Origin: Moritella dasanensis ArB 0140
GTDB taxonomy: Bacteria; Pseudomonadota; Gammaproteobacteria; Enterobacterales; Moritellaceae
Reading direction: 5' to 3'
DNA: 64,000 nucleotides
NCBI RefSeq assembly: GCF_000276805.1
Contig: NZ_AKXQ01000017.1
Span: 1-64,000 of the forward strand
Part shown: positions 45,639-55,187 of the stretch, in pieces
Position numbering within the stretch: position 1 is the stretch's first letter
Layout: every line of letters begins with the position of its first letter
Made by a program: the position numbers and the translations under genes
Notes under the pieces: generated by a model
What the model was told of the DNA's origin: nothing
The model's input: only the letters and a program-made list of their open reading frames with translations
Databases searched by the model: none

Positions 45639-46625
45639 CTATGGCTTTATGGACGTTACACGCTGTTCAATAGCGCCAAAAATAGAGGCTCCAGCCTTAT
45701 CCCGCATTTCAATTTTGACTTTATCGCCAGCTTGTAAAAAAGCTGTCGTGATCTCCCCAGTGGCAATTTTTTCCAACATTCTTTGTTCTGCTAGGCAGGA
45801 TGATCCCACAGTGCGATCACAATTCGACACAGTACCTGAACCAATAATCGTACCTGCGGTTAAGGTGCGTGTTTTTGCGGCGTGGGCAATCAACTGCGGG
45901 AAATTAAATGTCATGTCGGTACCGGCATTAGGGCAGCCAAATAAAGTCTCATTGAGATAAGTTGATAACGGTAAATGTAATTTAGCTCCATCCCAAGCCT
46001 CGCCCAGTTCATCTGGAGTCACGGCAACAGGAGAGAATGCGGTCGATGGTTTACTGTGAAAAAAGCCAAAACCTTTAGCTAATTCACTGGGAATTAAATT
46101 ACGCAGGGATACATCATTGACCAAGGTGATTAATAAAATGTACTCGCTAGCTGCAGCCGCGGTTAATCCCATCGGCACATCACTGGTGATCACCGCTACC
46201 TCGGCTTCAAAGTCCAATCCCCAATCAGAGTTTTGTAATGGAATATCATCTTTAGGTCCGATAAAACTGTCACTGCCACCTTGGTACATTAACGGTTCTG
46301 TCCAGAATGACTCGGGTATTTCTGCGCCTCTGGCTTTGCGAACTAGCTCAACATGATTAACGTAAGCACTGCCGTCAGCCCATTGATATGCTCTGGGTAA
46401 AGGTGATTCTAGTGAGCAGTTTTTAAATTCAATCGCACCTGTCGACTCACCGTTATTTAATTGTACGTAATGGCTTTGTAACAGCGGTTCGACGAGAGAC
46501 CAATGCTCTAGCGCCCATTGTAAATTGGCTGCTATCGAAGATACACACAATGCAGTTTGTAAGTCTTTGCTAACCAGATATAAGCTGCCATCTCTAGAAC
46601 CGTCTCGTAATGTGGCTAATTTCAT
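45639..46625 (-). CDS. fahA: Fumarylacetoacetate hydrolase family protein
   Basis: 328 residues. Cleaves fumarylacetoacetate to fumarate and acetoacetate, the last step of tyrosine degradation. FAH-fold metal residues in DFEAEVAVI and LVNDVSLRN; GTIIGSGTVSN near the C-terminus; PSELAKGFGFFHSKPSTAFSPV is typical of the bacterial FahA group. Lies between hmgA and maiA with short gaps. Confidence 0.93.
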   Translation of the reverse strand: MKLATLRDGSRDGSLYLVSKDLQTALCVSSIAANLQWALEHWSLVEPLLQSHYVQLNNGESTGAIEFKNCSLESPLPRAYQWADGSAYVNHVELVRKARGAEIPESFWTEPLMYQGGSDSFIGPKDDIPLQNSDWGLDFEAEVAVITSDVPMGLTAAAASEYILLITLVNDVSLRNLIPSELAKGFGFFHSKPSTAFSPVAVTPDELGEAWDGAKLHLPLSTYLNETLFGCPNAGTDMTFNFPQLIAHAAKTRTLTAGTIIGSGTVSNCDRTVGSSCLAEQRMLEKIATGEITTAFLQAGDKVKIEMRDKAGASIFGAIEQRVTSIKP

Positions 46626-46649
46626 CGTATTTTCTCCTCCTGCTTTTTA

Positions 46650-47774
46650 CTATTCTTTCCAGCTATCGACATAACCTGACCATTCTACATCCGCCATGCC
46701 TGAACCTATGGCTAAACCATCGCGGGTATCTATCATCACCGCCACTTCATCGGTTTCTATACGTTGTGACTGACACCCTGCGCGGTAGGCTTTGGGGTGC
46801 GGCCCATGGGTAAAACCACAAGGGTGAAAGGTCAACATACCCGGTTCAATATTATCGCGACTAAAGAATTCGCCTTGGTGATAAAAAATCACTTCATCAA
46901 AATCATCGTTGCTGTGATAAAAAGGCACTTTCAATGCGCCGGGGTCGCTTTCCATCGGTCGAGGCACAAAAGTACACACCACAAAGCGACTGGTGACAAA
47001 AGTAGAATGCGCAGAGGGCGGCAGATGAAAACGGTGACTCATTAACGGGCGAATATCTTGCCAGTTAAGCCTGACCACGGAAACATCGCCATGCCAGCCC
47101 ACTACATCAAGCGGGTTGAAAGGATAGTCGATGACCGATAGTTTATTAAAGCGTTTGAGCACGACTTGCCAGGGTTCTTCGTCTTGTTGCTGCAAATAAG
47201 CGGCGTCAATTTCGGGAGTATCCAATACCGCTTGGTCAAATATCGCATGCTGGCCGACGATGGTTTTATCGGGTAAACCATAATAATCATTGGTTGCTTC
47301 GATCATCAGTAAGCTGATTGGCTCGGCAGGTTCTAAACGCCACAAGCAAGAACGTGGCATTAATACGTAATCTCCTTGAACAACACTCAAATGACCGTAG
47401 TCGCAAAATAATTCGCCGTGGCCTTGATGAATAAATAGCAAGTCATCGCCATCGGCATTTCTGACCAAGGTTTGCATGTTTTCGTGACACTGCCAGAATC
47501 GGATCTGGCAATGCGCATTGTGAAATAACAGGGGCGCATCCCAAGGCGAAGTCTGAGCGTAGGGCAGTTTTAATAAATTATAGGCGCGTGGTCTGTGCTC
47601 GCCCGACCACGCACACCATCCTGTTGGTGGATGCTTATGATGCAGATGTGTGGCAGGCCCATAGAAACCTTCTCGACTGACTTCACGCTCAAAAACACCT
47701 TGTTCGGGTAGATCCGCGTGCGCTTGCCGAGAATAAGTACCTTTTCGTAATGGAAACGTAATTCTACGGATCAT
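46650..47774 (-). CDS. hmgA: Homogentisate 1,2-dioxygenase
   Basis: 374 residues of the shorter bacterial form. Opens the homogentisate ring using Fe(II) and O2 to give maleylacetoacetate. Cupin metal residues in FYHSNDDFDEVIFYHQGEF and GMLTFHPCGFTHGPHP; KVPFYHSNDD is the conserved iron-site lead-in. Located 12 bp after hppD. Loss of this gene in bacteria gives brown pyomelanin pigment. Confidence 0.95.
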   Translation of the reverse strand: MIRRITFPLRKGTYSRQAHADLPEQGVFEREVSREGFYGPATHLHHKHPPTGWCAWSGEHRPRAYNLLKLPYAQTSPWDAPLLFHNAHCQIRFWQCHENMQTLVRNADGDDLLFIHQGHGELFCDYGHLSVVQGDYVLMPRSCLWRLEPAEPISLLMIEATNDYYGLPDKTIVGQHAIFDQAVLDTPEIDAAYLQQQDEEPWQVVLKRFNKLSVIDYPFNPLDVVGWHGDVSVVRLNWQDIRPLMSHRFHLPPSAHSTFVTSRFVVCTFVPRPMESDPGALKVPFYHSNDDFDEVIFYHQGEFFSRDNIEPGMLTFHPCGFTHGPHPKAYRAGCQSQRIETDEVAVMIDTRDGLAIGSGMADVEWSGYVDSWKE

Positions 47775-47785
47775 ATCTCGTTCCT

Positions 47786-48874
47786 TTAGTTATCTTTATC
47801 AATGATCACGCCACGCGCAACTTGGTCGCGTTCAATGGATTCGAACAAGGCTTGGAAATTACCTTCGCCAAAACCTTCGTCACCTTTACGTTGGATTATT
47901 TCAAAGAAAATAGGCCCGATTAAGGTCTTGGTGAATGTTTGTAATAGCAGGACTAATTTACCGTCGTCCATGTGACCATCAATCAAAATACGGTGTTTTC
48001 TCAGTTGATCAATCGCCTCGTGATGTTCAGGCAAGCGTTCTGCAATCATGTCGTAATAGGTATCGGGGACATCCATGAATTTAATGCCGTTGGCTTTTAA
48101 GGTGGCAACGGTTTGATAAATATCGTCAGTACCTAAGGCGATGTGTTGAATGCCTTCGCCGTGATATTCCTGCAAGAACTCTGCAATTTGGGATTTATCA
48201 TCACTGCTTTCATTAATCGGAATTCGTAGATTACCGCAAGGGCTGGTCATGGCGCGGCTACGTAATCCGGTCATCTTGCCTTGGATATCGAAATAACGAA
48301 TTTCACGAAAATTAAATACCCGTTCATAAAACTCAGACCAAGTATCCATGTGGCCACTATGCACATTGTGGGTTAGGTGGTCGATGTAAGTCAGTCCGGC
48401 GGAGGTTGCTGGCTGCTCACTCTCGCCAGTTAATTTAAAGTGTTCCTGATAGAGGCGTTTTCTGACATCGTCATCGACTAAATACAGCAGGCTCTCGCCA
48501 ATGCCATAAATAGCTGGCACGCCGAACTCGAGGATTTTACGCTTACAAGGCAGGGCTTCTCGGCTAATGGCATGTTGATAGGCTTTGTGTGCATCGCTGA
48601 CTTTAAAGCCCATAGCACAAGCGGAAGGGCCGTGCTGCTGGGAGAATTCAGAGGCGAAACCACGCCCTTCGGTACTGACCAAAAAATGAATGTCACCTTG
48701 TTTAAACCAAGTTAACGGCCGGGTTTGATGTTGGGCAAAAGCGTGGAAGCCCAATGTTTTGAATAGCGTGGCTAGCTGTGTTGGATCGGGAGACGTGAAC
48801 TCGACAAACTCGAAGCCTTCAGTGCCAGCAGGATTGCTAAACTCTTGTTTAGTATAATCATACGCATGACCCAT
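47786..48874 (-). CDS. hppD: 4-hydroxyphenylpyruvate dioxygenase
   Basis: 362 residues, vicinal-oxygen-chelate fold, two domains. Converts 4-hydroxyphenylpyruvate to homogentisate. Iron-binding residues in DHLTHNV (His), GEGIQHIALGTDD (His) and GPIFFEIIQRKGDEGFGEGNF (Glu), the last being the C-terminal signature. First gene of the operon; AAAGGAGG about 5 nt before ATG is a very strong RBS. Confidence 0.95.
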   Translation of the reverse strand: MGHAYDYTKQEFSNPAGTEGFEFVEFTSPDPTQLATLFKTLGFHAFAQHQTRPLTWFKQGDIHFLVSTEGRGFASEFSQQHGPSACAMGFKVSDAHKAYQHAISREALPCKRKILEFGVPAIYGIGESLLYLVDDDVRKRLYQEHFKLTGESEQPATSAGLTYIDHLTHNVHSGHMDTWSEFYERVFNFREIRYFDIQGKMTGLRSRAMTSPCGNLRIPINESSDDKSQIAEFLQEYHGEGIQHIALGTDDIYQTVATLKANGIKFMDVPDTYYDMIAERLPEHHEAIDQLRKHRILIDGHMDDGKLVLLLQTFTKTLIGPIFFEIIQRKGDEGFGEGNFQALFESIERDQVARGVIIDKDN

Positions 48875-49022
48875 AATACCTCCTTTGCAGACTTTGGAAG
48901 TACAGAGCAGCCTACAAATTTAACAGGAATGTAGAGCTAGTATGGACGATTTATGCTGGTTTTGCTTACTTGGGGTTTCAAAATAGTGCCGAGCATAACT
49001 TGAGTGAGTCGAATCAGCCCGT

Positions 49023-50354
49023 TTATTTGTTCTTGTGCTCATACATATGAAAATCAGCCATCTCAATAATTTCGTCATATTGGTCACCTTCAGAATACGA
49101 GGTTAAACCATATGCAAAAGAAATTTTATGTTCTCTAAATTCTTTTTTGTATTTAGACTTTTGAATTATTTTATTTTGTATTTTTTCGATGATCTCGGTA
49201 GCAATTTCGATTGTCGGGCAATCATTTAATAAAATAATAAATTCATCGCCACCGCTTCTGATTAAGTAGTCTTCGTCTCTTATTGCTTCTTGAGCCGATG
49301 AAGCCAGTAATTTGATGGCACTATCTCCTGCCGAGTGACCTAAGGTGTCATTAATTTCTTTTATTTTATTACCATCGATAACAGCTAATACCCCAGACGA
49401 AGTTGCTTCGCTGTAGAAATCAAAATAACGTCGGTTATAGGCTTTTGTGAGCGTATCTATCATGGATTTTTCTTTATGCAGTTCTGATTCACTGGTAATA
49501 CGTCGAATAAAATGAAAGTAAAAAATGGCCATTGCGATGAAAAAAGATAATATAAATGAAAATTTCAGCGGTATATCAAGTACATATAAAAATGGTATTT
49601 GTACTATCACTATTATTCCATCAGCAATATCAGCATATTCACTTCTATAAAATAATAAAGAATCGGGATAATCTGCATATTTAACCGAGATAACATAATT
49701 TTTTTGATTTATTTTGGTGTTAGGCAGCAGGATTGATATGTTTTTATCATTAAAATAAGAATTATTATTCAAATGCACATTAAAGCCGATATCAATATGA
49801 TTATTCACGCCTTTAAATATAGTAAATAATCGATTACCAGATAGCGCATCTTCATGCATATAACTCACGCGATATCTGTTCACTTTGGTTTTGCAAATAT
49901 TCAGTGCACGGCAACGAACGGGATCAAAAATAGTGCTTACCATATCAGGTGCTAATTTCCGTCGATATAACACGCTGTGAGTTTGCCAGTCTTTAATCAT
50001 GAAGTTGCCAGAAATAGACGATGTTGTAATGAAGCCTAAACTGTCGAGGGCATTTTTATATTGGGATAGATGTTCTGTCTTTTCAGCGTTAGCTGCAGTC
50101 TCTGTTTCTGCCTGGCTAATATAAATATAAGACCTTCGATTCAATGGTGTTGACGATGCGAGCTTTTCATTCGTTGATATAACAATGATGTTAGAGAGTT
50201 CTAGTAGGGCATCAGATAGTTCATTCATGGTTTGATGTATTGCTGATTGTTCATCTTCAAGCGTACTTGCAGAAAAAACATAATGAAAAATACCGGTTAA
50301 CACCACAAAAGATACAATGAACATTTTCACTGCAAAATAGATACTATGTAACAA
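49023..50354 (-). CDS. Membrane diguanylate cyclase (GGDEF)
   Basis: 443 residues. Membrane helix near residues 8-28, a large periplasmic sensor region (~30-260) of unknown type, a second helix near 263-285 and a GGDEF domain (~295-443). The active site is intact (RSGGDEFIILL), with the inhibitory-site RxxD (RDED) five residues upstream, and DTLTKAYNRRYFD and DTLGHSAGD typical of active cyclases. Should make cyclic di-GMP in response to an unknown extracytoplasmic signal. Composition is A+T-rich. Confidence 0.92.
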   Translation of the reverse strand: MLHSIYFAVKMFIVSFVVLTGIFHYVFSASTLEDEQSAIHQTMNELSDALLELSNIIVISTNEKLASSTPLNRRSYIYISQAETETAANAEKTEHLSQYKNALDSLGFITTSSISGNFMIKDWQTHSVLYRRKLAPDMVSTIFDPVRCRALNICKTKVNRYRVSYMHEDALSGNRLFTIFKGVNNHIDIGFNVHLNNNSYFNDKNISILLPNTKINQKNYVISVKYADYPDSLLFYRSEYADIADGIIVIVQIPFLYVLDIPLKFSFILSFFIAMAIFYFHFIRRITSESELHKEKSMIDTLTKAYNRRYFDFYSEATSSGVLAVIDGNKIKEINDTLGHSAGDSAIKLLASSAQEAIRDEDYLIRSGGDEFIILLNDCPTIEIATEIIEKIQNKIIQKSKYKKEFREHKISFAYGLTSYSEGDQYDEIIEMADFHMYEHKNK

Positions 50355-50589
50355 GGTTGCTACCCTTACTTCTTAAAAAATAGTTGGGCATGGTATGGCA
50401 TTTCATCGAAATTTTAAATGTATATGCTTACATATCTTTATGTATGATTATATATTCAGCGTTTGATACTGAGTCAGTTTAGAGGATTTATTATAACGTG
50501 ATGATGATATTGAAAATTTTTGCAGAAGAAAGGAAATTGAGTTTATCGAGAGGTTTAAAGGCTCAGTTAGCGTTAAAGTATTGGAAAGT

Positions 50590-50613
50590 AGGCGATAACA
50601 TAAGTTATCGCCT
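50590..50613. terminator. Hairpin downstream of yicC
   Basis: AGGCGATAAC, loop ATAA, GTTATCGCCT, a perfect 10-bp stem 27 bp after the yicC stop. T-run weak on the minus strand. Confidence 0.55.
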
Positions 50614-50639
50614 GTAATTAAGCTAATGTTTAGTGGGTG

Positions 50640-51503
50640 TTACTCAATGTTTTGTAACTGCTCTCTCATCTGCTCAATCAACACTTTAAGCTCTACCGCA
50701 GACTTCGTAATATCTGTGCTAATCGATTTTGAACCTAGGGTATTTGATTCACGATTGAATTCTTGCATCATGAAATCTAAACGACGGCCGCAAGCGCCAC
50801 CTTTAGTTAAGATGCTACGCGTTTCAGTCACGTGGGCATTTAAACGGTCAATCTCTTCTGCTACATCTAATTTCTGCGCCATTAAGATAAGTTCTTGTTC
50901 TACGCGTGTTTCATCAAGTTCGATTTTTGCATCGTTGAATTTCTTTTGAATACGTGCACGTTGCCATTCGATGATCTCAGGCATTTTGCCTTCAACGAAA
51001 TCAGCTTGCTCGGAAATACCTGTTAGGCGTTGCTCTAACATTACTTGCAGTTTCTCACCTTCAGAGGCTCGCGATTCTAAAAACTCAATCAGCGTTTCGT
51101 CGAAAAAGCTTAGTAGGTCCGTTGATAACTCGCCCATGTCTTTTTCTGCAGCTTCCATTACGCCAGGCCAGCGGAGAATATCAACAGGGTTTAATTTTGC
51201 TTTACCGGCTTTTTTAGATATCCAGTTTGCACTTTCAATTAATTTTTCTGCTAGCGCTTCGTTTAATTGTAATTCACCGCTGTTAGCAGCATTTGCTTCA
51301 AAACGCAGGTTACATTCTACTTTACCGCGTTGTAATTGTTTACGGAAACGTTCACGTAGTACAGCTTCTAAACCACGGAATTGCTCAGGTAGTCGGATGT
51401 ACGTTTCGAGGTAACGTTGGTTAACCGAACGGATCTCCCATACTGCTGTACCCCAATCGCCTTTAAACTCTTTACGGGCATATGCCGTCATACTATGAAT
51501 CAT
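50640..51503 (-). CDS. yicC: YicC family endoribonuclease-like protein
   Basis: 287 residues. MIHSMTAYARKE is the universal YicC start; WEIRSVNQRYLE, and the C-terminal KGGACGRRLDFMMQEFNRESNTLGSKS signature (DUF1732) with its conserved GRRLDF and EFNRE. YicC is reported to cleave RNA and affect small RNA stability. Divergent from rph, as in E. coli. Confidence 0.95.
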   Translation of the reverse strand: MIHSMTAYARKEFKGDWGTAVWEIRSVNQRYLETYIRLPEQFRGLEAVLRERFRKQLQRGKVECNLRFEANAANSGELQLNEALAEKLIESANWISKKAGKAKLNPVDILRWPGVMEAAEKDMGELSTDLLSFFDETLIEFLESRASEGEKLQVMLEQRLTGISEQADFVEGKMPEIIEWQRARIQKKFNDAKIELDETRVEQELILMAQKLDVAEEIDRLNAHVTETRSILTKGGACGRRLDFMMQEFNRESNTLGSKSISTDITKSAVELKVLIEQMREQLQNIE

Positions 51504-51625
51504 GTTGAATCCGTTAATTAAAGTAAGTTAAGCCAATTATACCTGCAGGTTATTACAACTTGCTATAGCGATAGTTTAGCTTAGCTCATATAATATTGGG
51601 CAATCATCAATGAAGAGTTAAAATA

Positions 51626-52357
51626 ATGCGCCCAAGTCAAAGAACATTAGGTCAAATTCGACCTGTAACAATTACCCGTAACTTTACCGCTCATGCAGAA
51701 GGTTCTGTATTGGTTGAATTTGGCGGTACTAAGGTATTGTGTACTGCGACTGTTGAAAACAATGTGCCACGTTTCTTGAAGGGTAAAGGCCAAGGTTGGG
51801 TTACGGCTGAATACGGCATGCTACCGCGCTCGACGCACAAACGTATGAATCGTGAAGCAGCACGAGGTGGACAAACTGGACGCACTATGGAAATTCAACG
51901 TCTGATCGCACGTTCATTACGTGCTTGTATCGACCTAGGTTCATTAGGTGAACACACGATTGTAATCGATTGTGATGTCATCCAAGCTGACGGTGGCACA
52001 CGTACTGCCGCTATTACTGGCGCTTGTGTGGCCTTGGCTGATGCGATTGAATTTTTGATCCGCAAAGGTAAATTAAAAATTAGCCCAATCAAATTTATGA
52101 TCGCAGCTGTGTCTGTTGGTATCTATAAAGGCGAAGCGGTTTGCGATTTAGATTACCCTGAAGATTCTGATGCTGAAACAGACATGAATGTGGTGATGAC
52201 GGATACCGGTAAATTTATCGAGATCCAAGGTACTGCAGAAGGTGAACCGTTTAGCCACGAAGAAATGCTAGACATGTTGGCGTTAGCGAAAGACGGCATC
52301 GAGCAGATCATTATAGAGCAAAAGAAAGCACTCGGTGATAGCTTGATTAAAGTGTAA
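51626..52357 (+). CDS. rph: Ribonuclease PH
   Basis: 243 residues, phosphorolytic 3' exoribonuclease that trims tRNA 3' ends. [42 protein letters not shown], the phosphate-site [20 protein letters not shown] and [18 protein letters not shown] are all present. Full length and apparently functional (E. coli K-12 carries a frameshift here). Upstream of pyrE with an attenuator between. Confidence 0.97.
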   Translation: MRPSQRTLGQIRPVTITRNFTAHAEGSVLVEFGGTKVLCTATVENNVPRFLKGKGQGWVTAEYGMLPRSTHKRMNREAARGGQTGRTMEIQRLIARSLRACIDLGSLGEHTIVIDCDVIQADGGTRTAAITGACVALADAIEFLIRKGKLKISPIKFMIAAVSVGIYKGEAVCDLDYPEDSDAETDMNVVMTDTGKFIEIQGTAEGEPFSHEEMLDMLALAKDGIEQIIIEQKKALGDSLIKV

Positions 52358-52413
52358 AGCTTGTTAGAATAGCGGCGCTTATCGTTAGTCGCTGTGCGCT
52401 AACAAGGTTAATT

Positions 52414-52448
52414 GCCTAATAATATTCCCCATATTATTAGGCTTTTTA
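52414..52448 (+). terminator. Attenuator-like terminator between rph and pyrE
   Basis: GCCTAATAATAT (52414-52425), loop TCCCC, ATATTATTAGGC (52431-52442), followed by TTTTT. It sits 52 bp before pyrE. A smaller GTTAG/CTAAC hairpin (about 52384-52402) precedes it. In E. coli pyrE is controlled by pyrimidine-sensitive attenuation here, so the same role is likely. Confidence 0.85.
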
Positions 52449-52500
52449 GGTGAAGTGGCTTTTAGCCATAATATCTAATTATTCATAATAGGGGAAAACG

Positions 52501-53142
52501 ATGAAAGATTACCAACGCGAGTTTATTGAGTTTGCTTTAGAAAAAGAAGTGCTTAAATTTGGTGAATTCACACTAAAGTCTGGTCGTACTAGCCCTTATT
52601 TCTTCAACGCCGGTTTGTTCAACACGGGCCGTGATTTATCACGTCTTGGTCGTTTCTATGCAGCCGCTTTAGTTGATTCTGGTATCGAATACGATGTGGT
52701 ATTTGGTCCTGCGTACAAAGGTATCCCAATCGCGACGACGACTGTTGTAGCGCTGAACGATCATCACGACATTGATGCGCCTTACTGCTTTAACCGCAAA
52801 GAGAAAAAAGACCACGGCGAAGGTGGTTCATTAGTGGGTTCTGCATTGGAAGGTCGTATTGTATTAGTTGATGACGTGATCACTGCCGGTACTGCAATCC
52901 GTGAATCGATGGATATCATCCAAGCACATAACGCTGAACTATCTGGTGTATTAATCGCGCTAGACCGCCAAGAAAAAGGCAAAGGCGAATTATCTGCAAT
53001 TCAAGAAATCGAACGTGATTATGGCTCTAAAGTATTATCAATCGTGACGTTAGCTGATCTTGTTAGTTTCTTAGCGGATAAGCCAGAGATGCAACAGCAC
53101 CTTGAGACTGTAAAAACATACCGTGAAAACTACGGCATCTAA
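52501..53142 (+). CDS. pyrE: Orotate phosphoribosyltransferase
   Basis: 213 residues. Converts orotate and PRPP to OMP in pyrimidine synthesis. [35 protein letters not shown] and the PRPP-loop [16 protein letters not shown] are present. GGGG purine-rich RBS before the ATG. Follows the rph attenuator. Confidence 0.97.
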   Translation: MKDYQREFIEFALEKEVLKFGEFTLKSGRTSPYFFNAGLFNTGRDLSRLGRFYAAALVDSGIEYDVVFGPAYKGIPIATTTVVALNDHHDIDAPYCFNRKEKKDHGEGGSLVGSALEGRIVLVDDVITAGTAIRESMDIIQAHNAELSGVLIALDRQEKGKGELSAIQEIERDYGSKVLSIVTLADLVSFLADKPEMQQHLETVKTYRENYGI

Positions 53143-53169
53143 TTAAGTTTAACTTAATGAGCACGCAAT

Positions 53170-53200
53170 AAAAAAGCAGACCGAACCGGTCTGCTTTTAA
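53170..53200. terminator. Terminator between pyrE and metS
   Basis: AAAAGCAGACCG, loop AAC, CGGTCTGCTTTT; usable by convergent pyrE (+) and metS (-). Confidence 0.92.
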
Positions 53201-53222
53201 CAATATTAATACTATTATACAC

Positions 53223-53315
53223 TTAGCTATTCATTGCTTTGCGGATACACAATGCTGCACCACCCCAAGTAATACCTAAACCAAGCACCATCATGATAAT
53301 TGCACCTAATGTCAT
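53223..53315 (-). CDS. metS: MetS-like small transporter subunit (30 aa)
   Basis: 30-residue hydrophobic peptide, MTLGAIIMMVLGLGITWGGAAL then CIRKAMNS: one membrane helix with a short basic cytoplasmic tail, matching the methionine/alanine importer small subunit (MetS) family. GAGG, inside the last codons of the upstream transporter gene, is its RBS; only one base separates the transporter stop from this ATG, so translation is coupled. Too short for routine gene callers. Confidence 0.85.
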   Translation of the reverse strand: MTLGAIIMMVLGLGITWGGAALCIRKAMNS

Positions 53316-53316
53316 A

Positions 53317-54783
53317 CTACACCTCTTTATTTGATCGATTGATAAGGATACTCACGACTAACATCGCCGCCAGCAGTCCCCAACCTAATAACAATAAATC
53401 TGATTGCGCATAACCGCCGTAACCGTCTTTAATCGTATTAACAATGTTCGTGCCTAAGATCAACACTAAGAATATTGGGCTGATAAAGCGCAAACAAATT
53501 TCAAACCATTTACCGATGGTAAACTCAGATATTTCATTCACATGTTTACGAATATCAGCAAGTTTAACTAACCAGGCCATAATGATTAATTCAGCCAAGC
53601 AGCTACTTAATAAAGCGATATTATTAATGAAGTAATCAACGAGGTCGAGTAATAGCAAACCACCATTGGTAGCAAAAGCCATTGATACGGCAAGCCCTAC
53701 ACCACAAACCACTGAAGCAGCTTTTTTACGTGACCAATTAAGTTTGTCAATAAATGCAGATGTAACTGCTTCAATAATTGAAATGTGTGAACTTAAACCC
53801 GCAACAACAAGTGCCAAGAAAAATAGTGGGCCGAGAATATACGGTGCTGGTAATAAGTTGATAGCAGCAGGAATTGTCACAAAGGCTAAACCAACACCTG
53901 CGGTGACAACTTCAGTAAGTGGCTTACCTTGCTCTTGTGCCATATTACCTAAAATAGAGAAAATAAGGATACCGGCAACGATTGAGAAACCACAGTTAAT
54001 TAATACTGTCATGACGGCATTATTATTCACATCTGATTTTTCAGGTAAATAACTGGAATAGGCCAACATAATGGCAAAGCCCACGCTCAAGGTGAAGAAG
54101 ATCTGACCATATGCAGCGGACCATACTTTAGGATCTGTTATTTTACTAAAGTCAGGTTGGAATAAATAGTTAAGACCATCCAACGCACCCGGTAAAAAGA
54201 CCATGCGACAAATTAACCCAACAACCATGATAAATAATAACGGCATCATGATCTTACTTGCGCGCTCAATACCACTTTTTACACCACCAAAAATGGCCAC
54301 AAAAGTAATACCCCAAGCAATGATCATTGGAATTGCAATGTGCCACTGGATACTGCCTAATTTACTCGGTGAATTATCACCTAGCTGTAAATACTCTTTA
54401 AAGAAATAGGCATTGGTATCCTGTCCCCAAGATTGTGAGAATGACATACTAAAGTAAGATATGGCCCAGCCTATGACTGCGACGTAATACACCGCAATAA
54501 CGGCAGCGATCAGAACCTGAAACCACCCCAACCATTCGTACTTTTTATTTATTTTTGCGAATGTGCGTGGCGCTGAACCTCGGTATTTATGGCCCATGCC
54601 GAATTCCATAATCATAAATGGAATACCTGCGGTTAACATCGCGAATAAATAAGGAATGAAAAATGCCCCTCCACCATTTTCATACGCCATGTATGGAAAA
54701 CGCCAAATATTTCCTAATCCGATAGCAGAACCTACTGCGGCAAGAATAAAGCCGCTACGAGATCCCCATTGTTCACGCTTCAT
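53317..54783 (-). CDS. metP: Sodium-dependent neurotransmitter-symporter family transporter (MetP-like)
   Basis: 488 residues, about 11-12 helices. N-terminus REQWGSRSGFILAAVGSAIGLGNIWRFPYMAYENGGGAF is the SNF signature (LeuT fold) with the sodium-binding GSAIGLGNIWRFP. With the 30-aa MetS encoded directly after it, a sodium-driven methionine/alanine uptake system is the best guess. Upstream is an 11-bp inverted repeat around a possible promoter. Confidence 0.92.
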   Translation of the reverse strand: MKREQWGSRSGFILAAVGSAIGLGNIWRFPYMAYENGGGAFFIPYLFAMLTAGIPFMIMEFGMGHKYRGSAPRTFAKINKKYEWLGWFQVLIAAVIAVYYVAVIGWAISYFSMSFSQSWGQDTNAYFFKEYLQLGDNSPSKLGSIQWHIAIPMIIAWGITFVAIFGGVKSGIERASKIMMPLLFIMVVGLICRMVFLPGALDGLNYLFQPDFSKITDPKVWSAAYGQIFFTLSVGFAIMLAYSSYLPEKSDVNNNAVMTVLINCGFSIVAGILIFSILGNMAQEQGKPLTEVVTAGVGLAFVTIPAAINLLPAPYILGPLFFLALVVAGLSSHISIIEAVTSAFIDKLNWSRKKAASVVCGVGLAVSMAFATNGGLLLLDLVDYFINNIALLSSCLAELIIMAWLVKLADIRKHVNEISEFTIGKWFEICLRFISPIFLVLILGTNIVNTIKDGYGGYAQSDLLLLGWGLLAAMLVVSILINRSNKEV

Positions 54784-54815
54784 AAACCACTCCTTTGAAA
54801 AGCTAAACCCTGATA

Positions 54816-54845
54816 AGTGGATTATATTTAGTATTATAATCCACT
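54816..54845. promoter_or_regulatory. Perfect 11-bp inverted repeat upstream of metP
   Basis: AGTGGATTATA (54816-54826) and TATAATCCACT (54835-54845), 8-nt spacer, 33 bp before the metP start. The arms contain TATAAT-like -10 sequences, so it could be an operator covering the promoter or a leader hairpin. From 54846 to 55107 I see nothing else; the tract is A+T-rich. Confidence 0.6.
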
Positions 54846-55107
54846 AGATGTTAAATCCATGTGCTTAAACGAGTCATTTTCGTTAAGCATTTCAGTGAGA
54901 TTACCTATTAAAGATTAGTTAGGCAATGCTAGAAAATAACACCAGAGCTTGTTGGATTAGATGATTATGCTGGATATTTACGTATTGGTAGTGCGGATGA
55001 TTGATGGTTTTAGTTTTCAAATCACTTAAAAACCATAAAGCTGTTTAAAATGAATGTATTATATATTTTATAAAGATGTGATAAATAGAAAATAATCGAG
55101 GATTTGG

Positions 55108-55141
55108 TATAATAAAGGCTGCCTAAGCAGCCTTTATTATA
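55108..55141. terminator. Terminator downstream of slmA
   Basis: TATAATAAAGGCTGC, loop CTAA, GCAGCCTTTATTATA: perfect 15-bp stem, 47 bp after the slmA stop. Confidence 0.85.
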
Positions 55142-55187
55142 CTTTACAGTTATGCCAAATTAACTTTACGCTATCAACTTATTACTA

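Noticed and set aside
48895-48935. CTACA-N13-TGTAG as a TyrR/HmgR-type operator before hppD
   Set aside because: Arms too short and the spacing does not fit a TyrR box; could be chance.
50501-50617. 38-aa plus-strand frame between the diguanylate cyclase and yicC
   Set aside because: It runs through the hairpin downstream of yicC, RBS spacing is poor (about 14 nt), and no family is recognisable.
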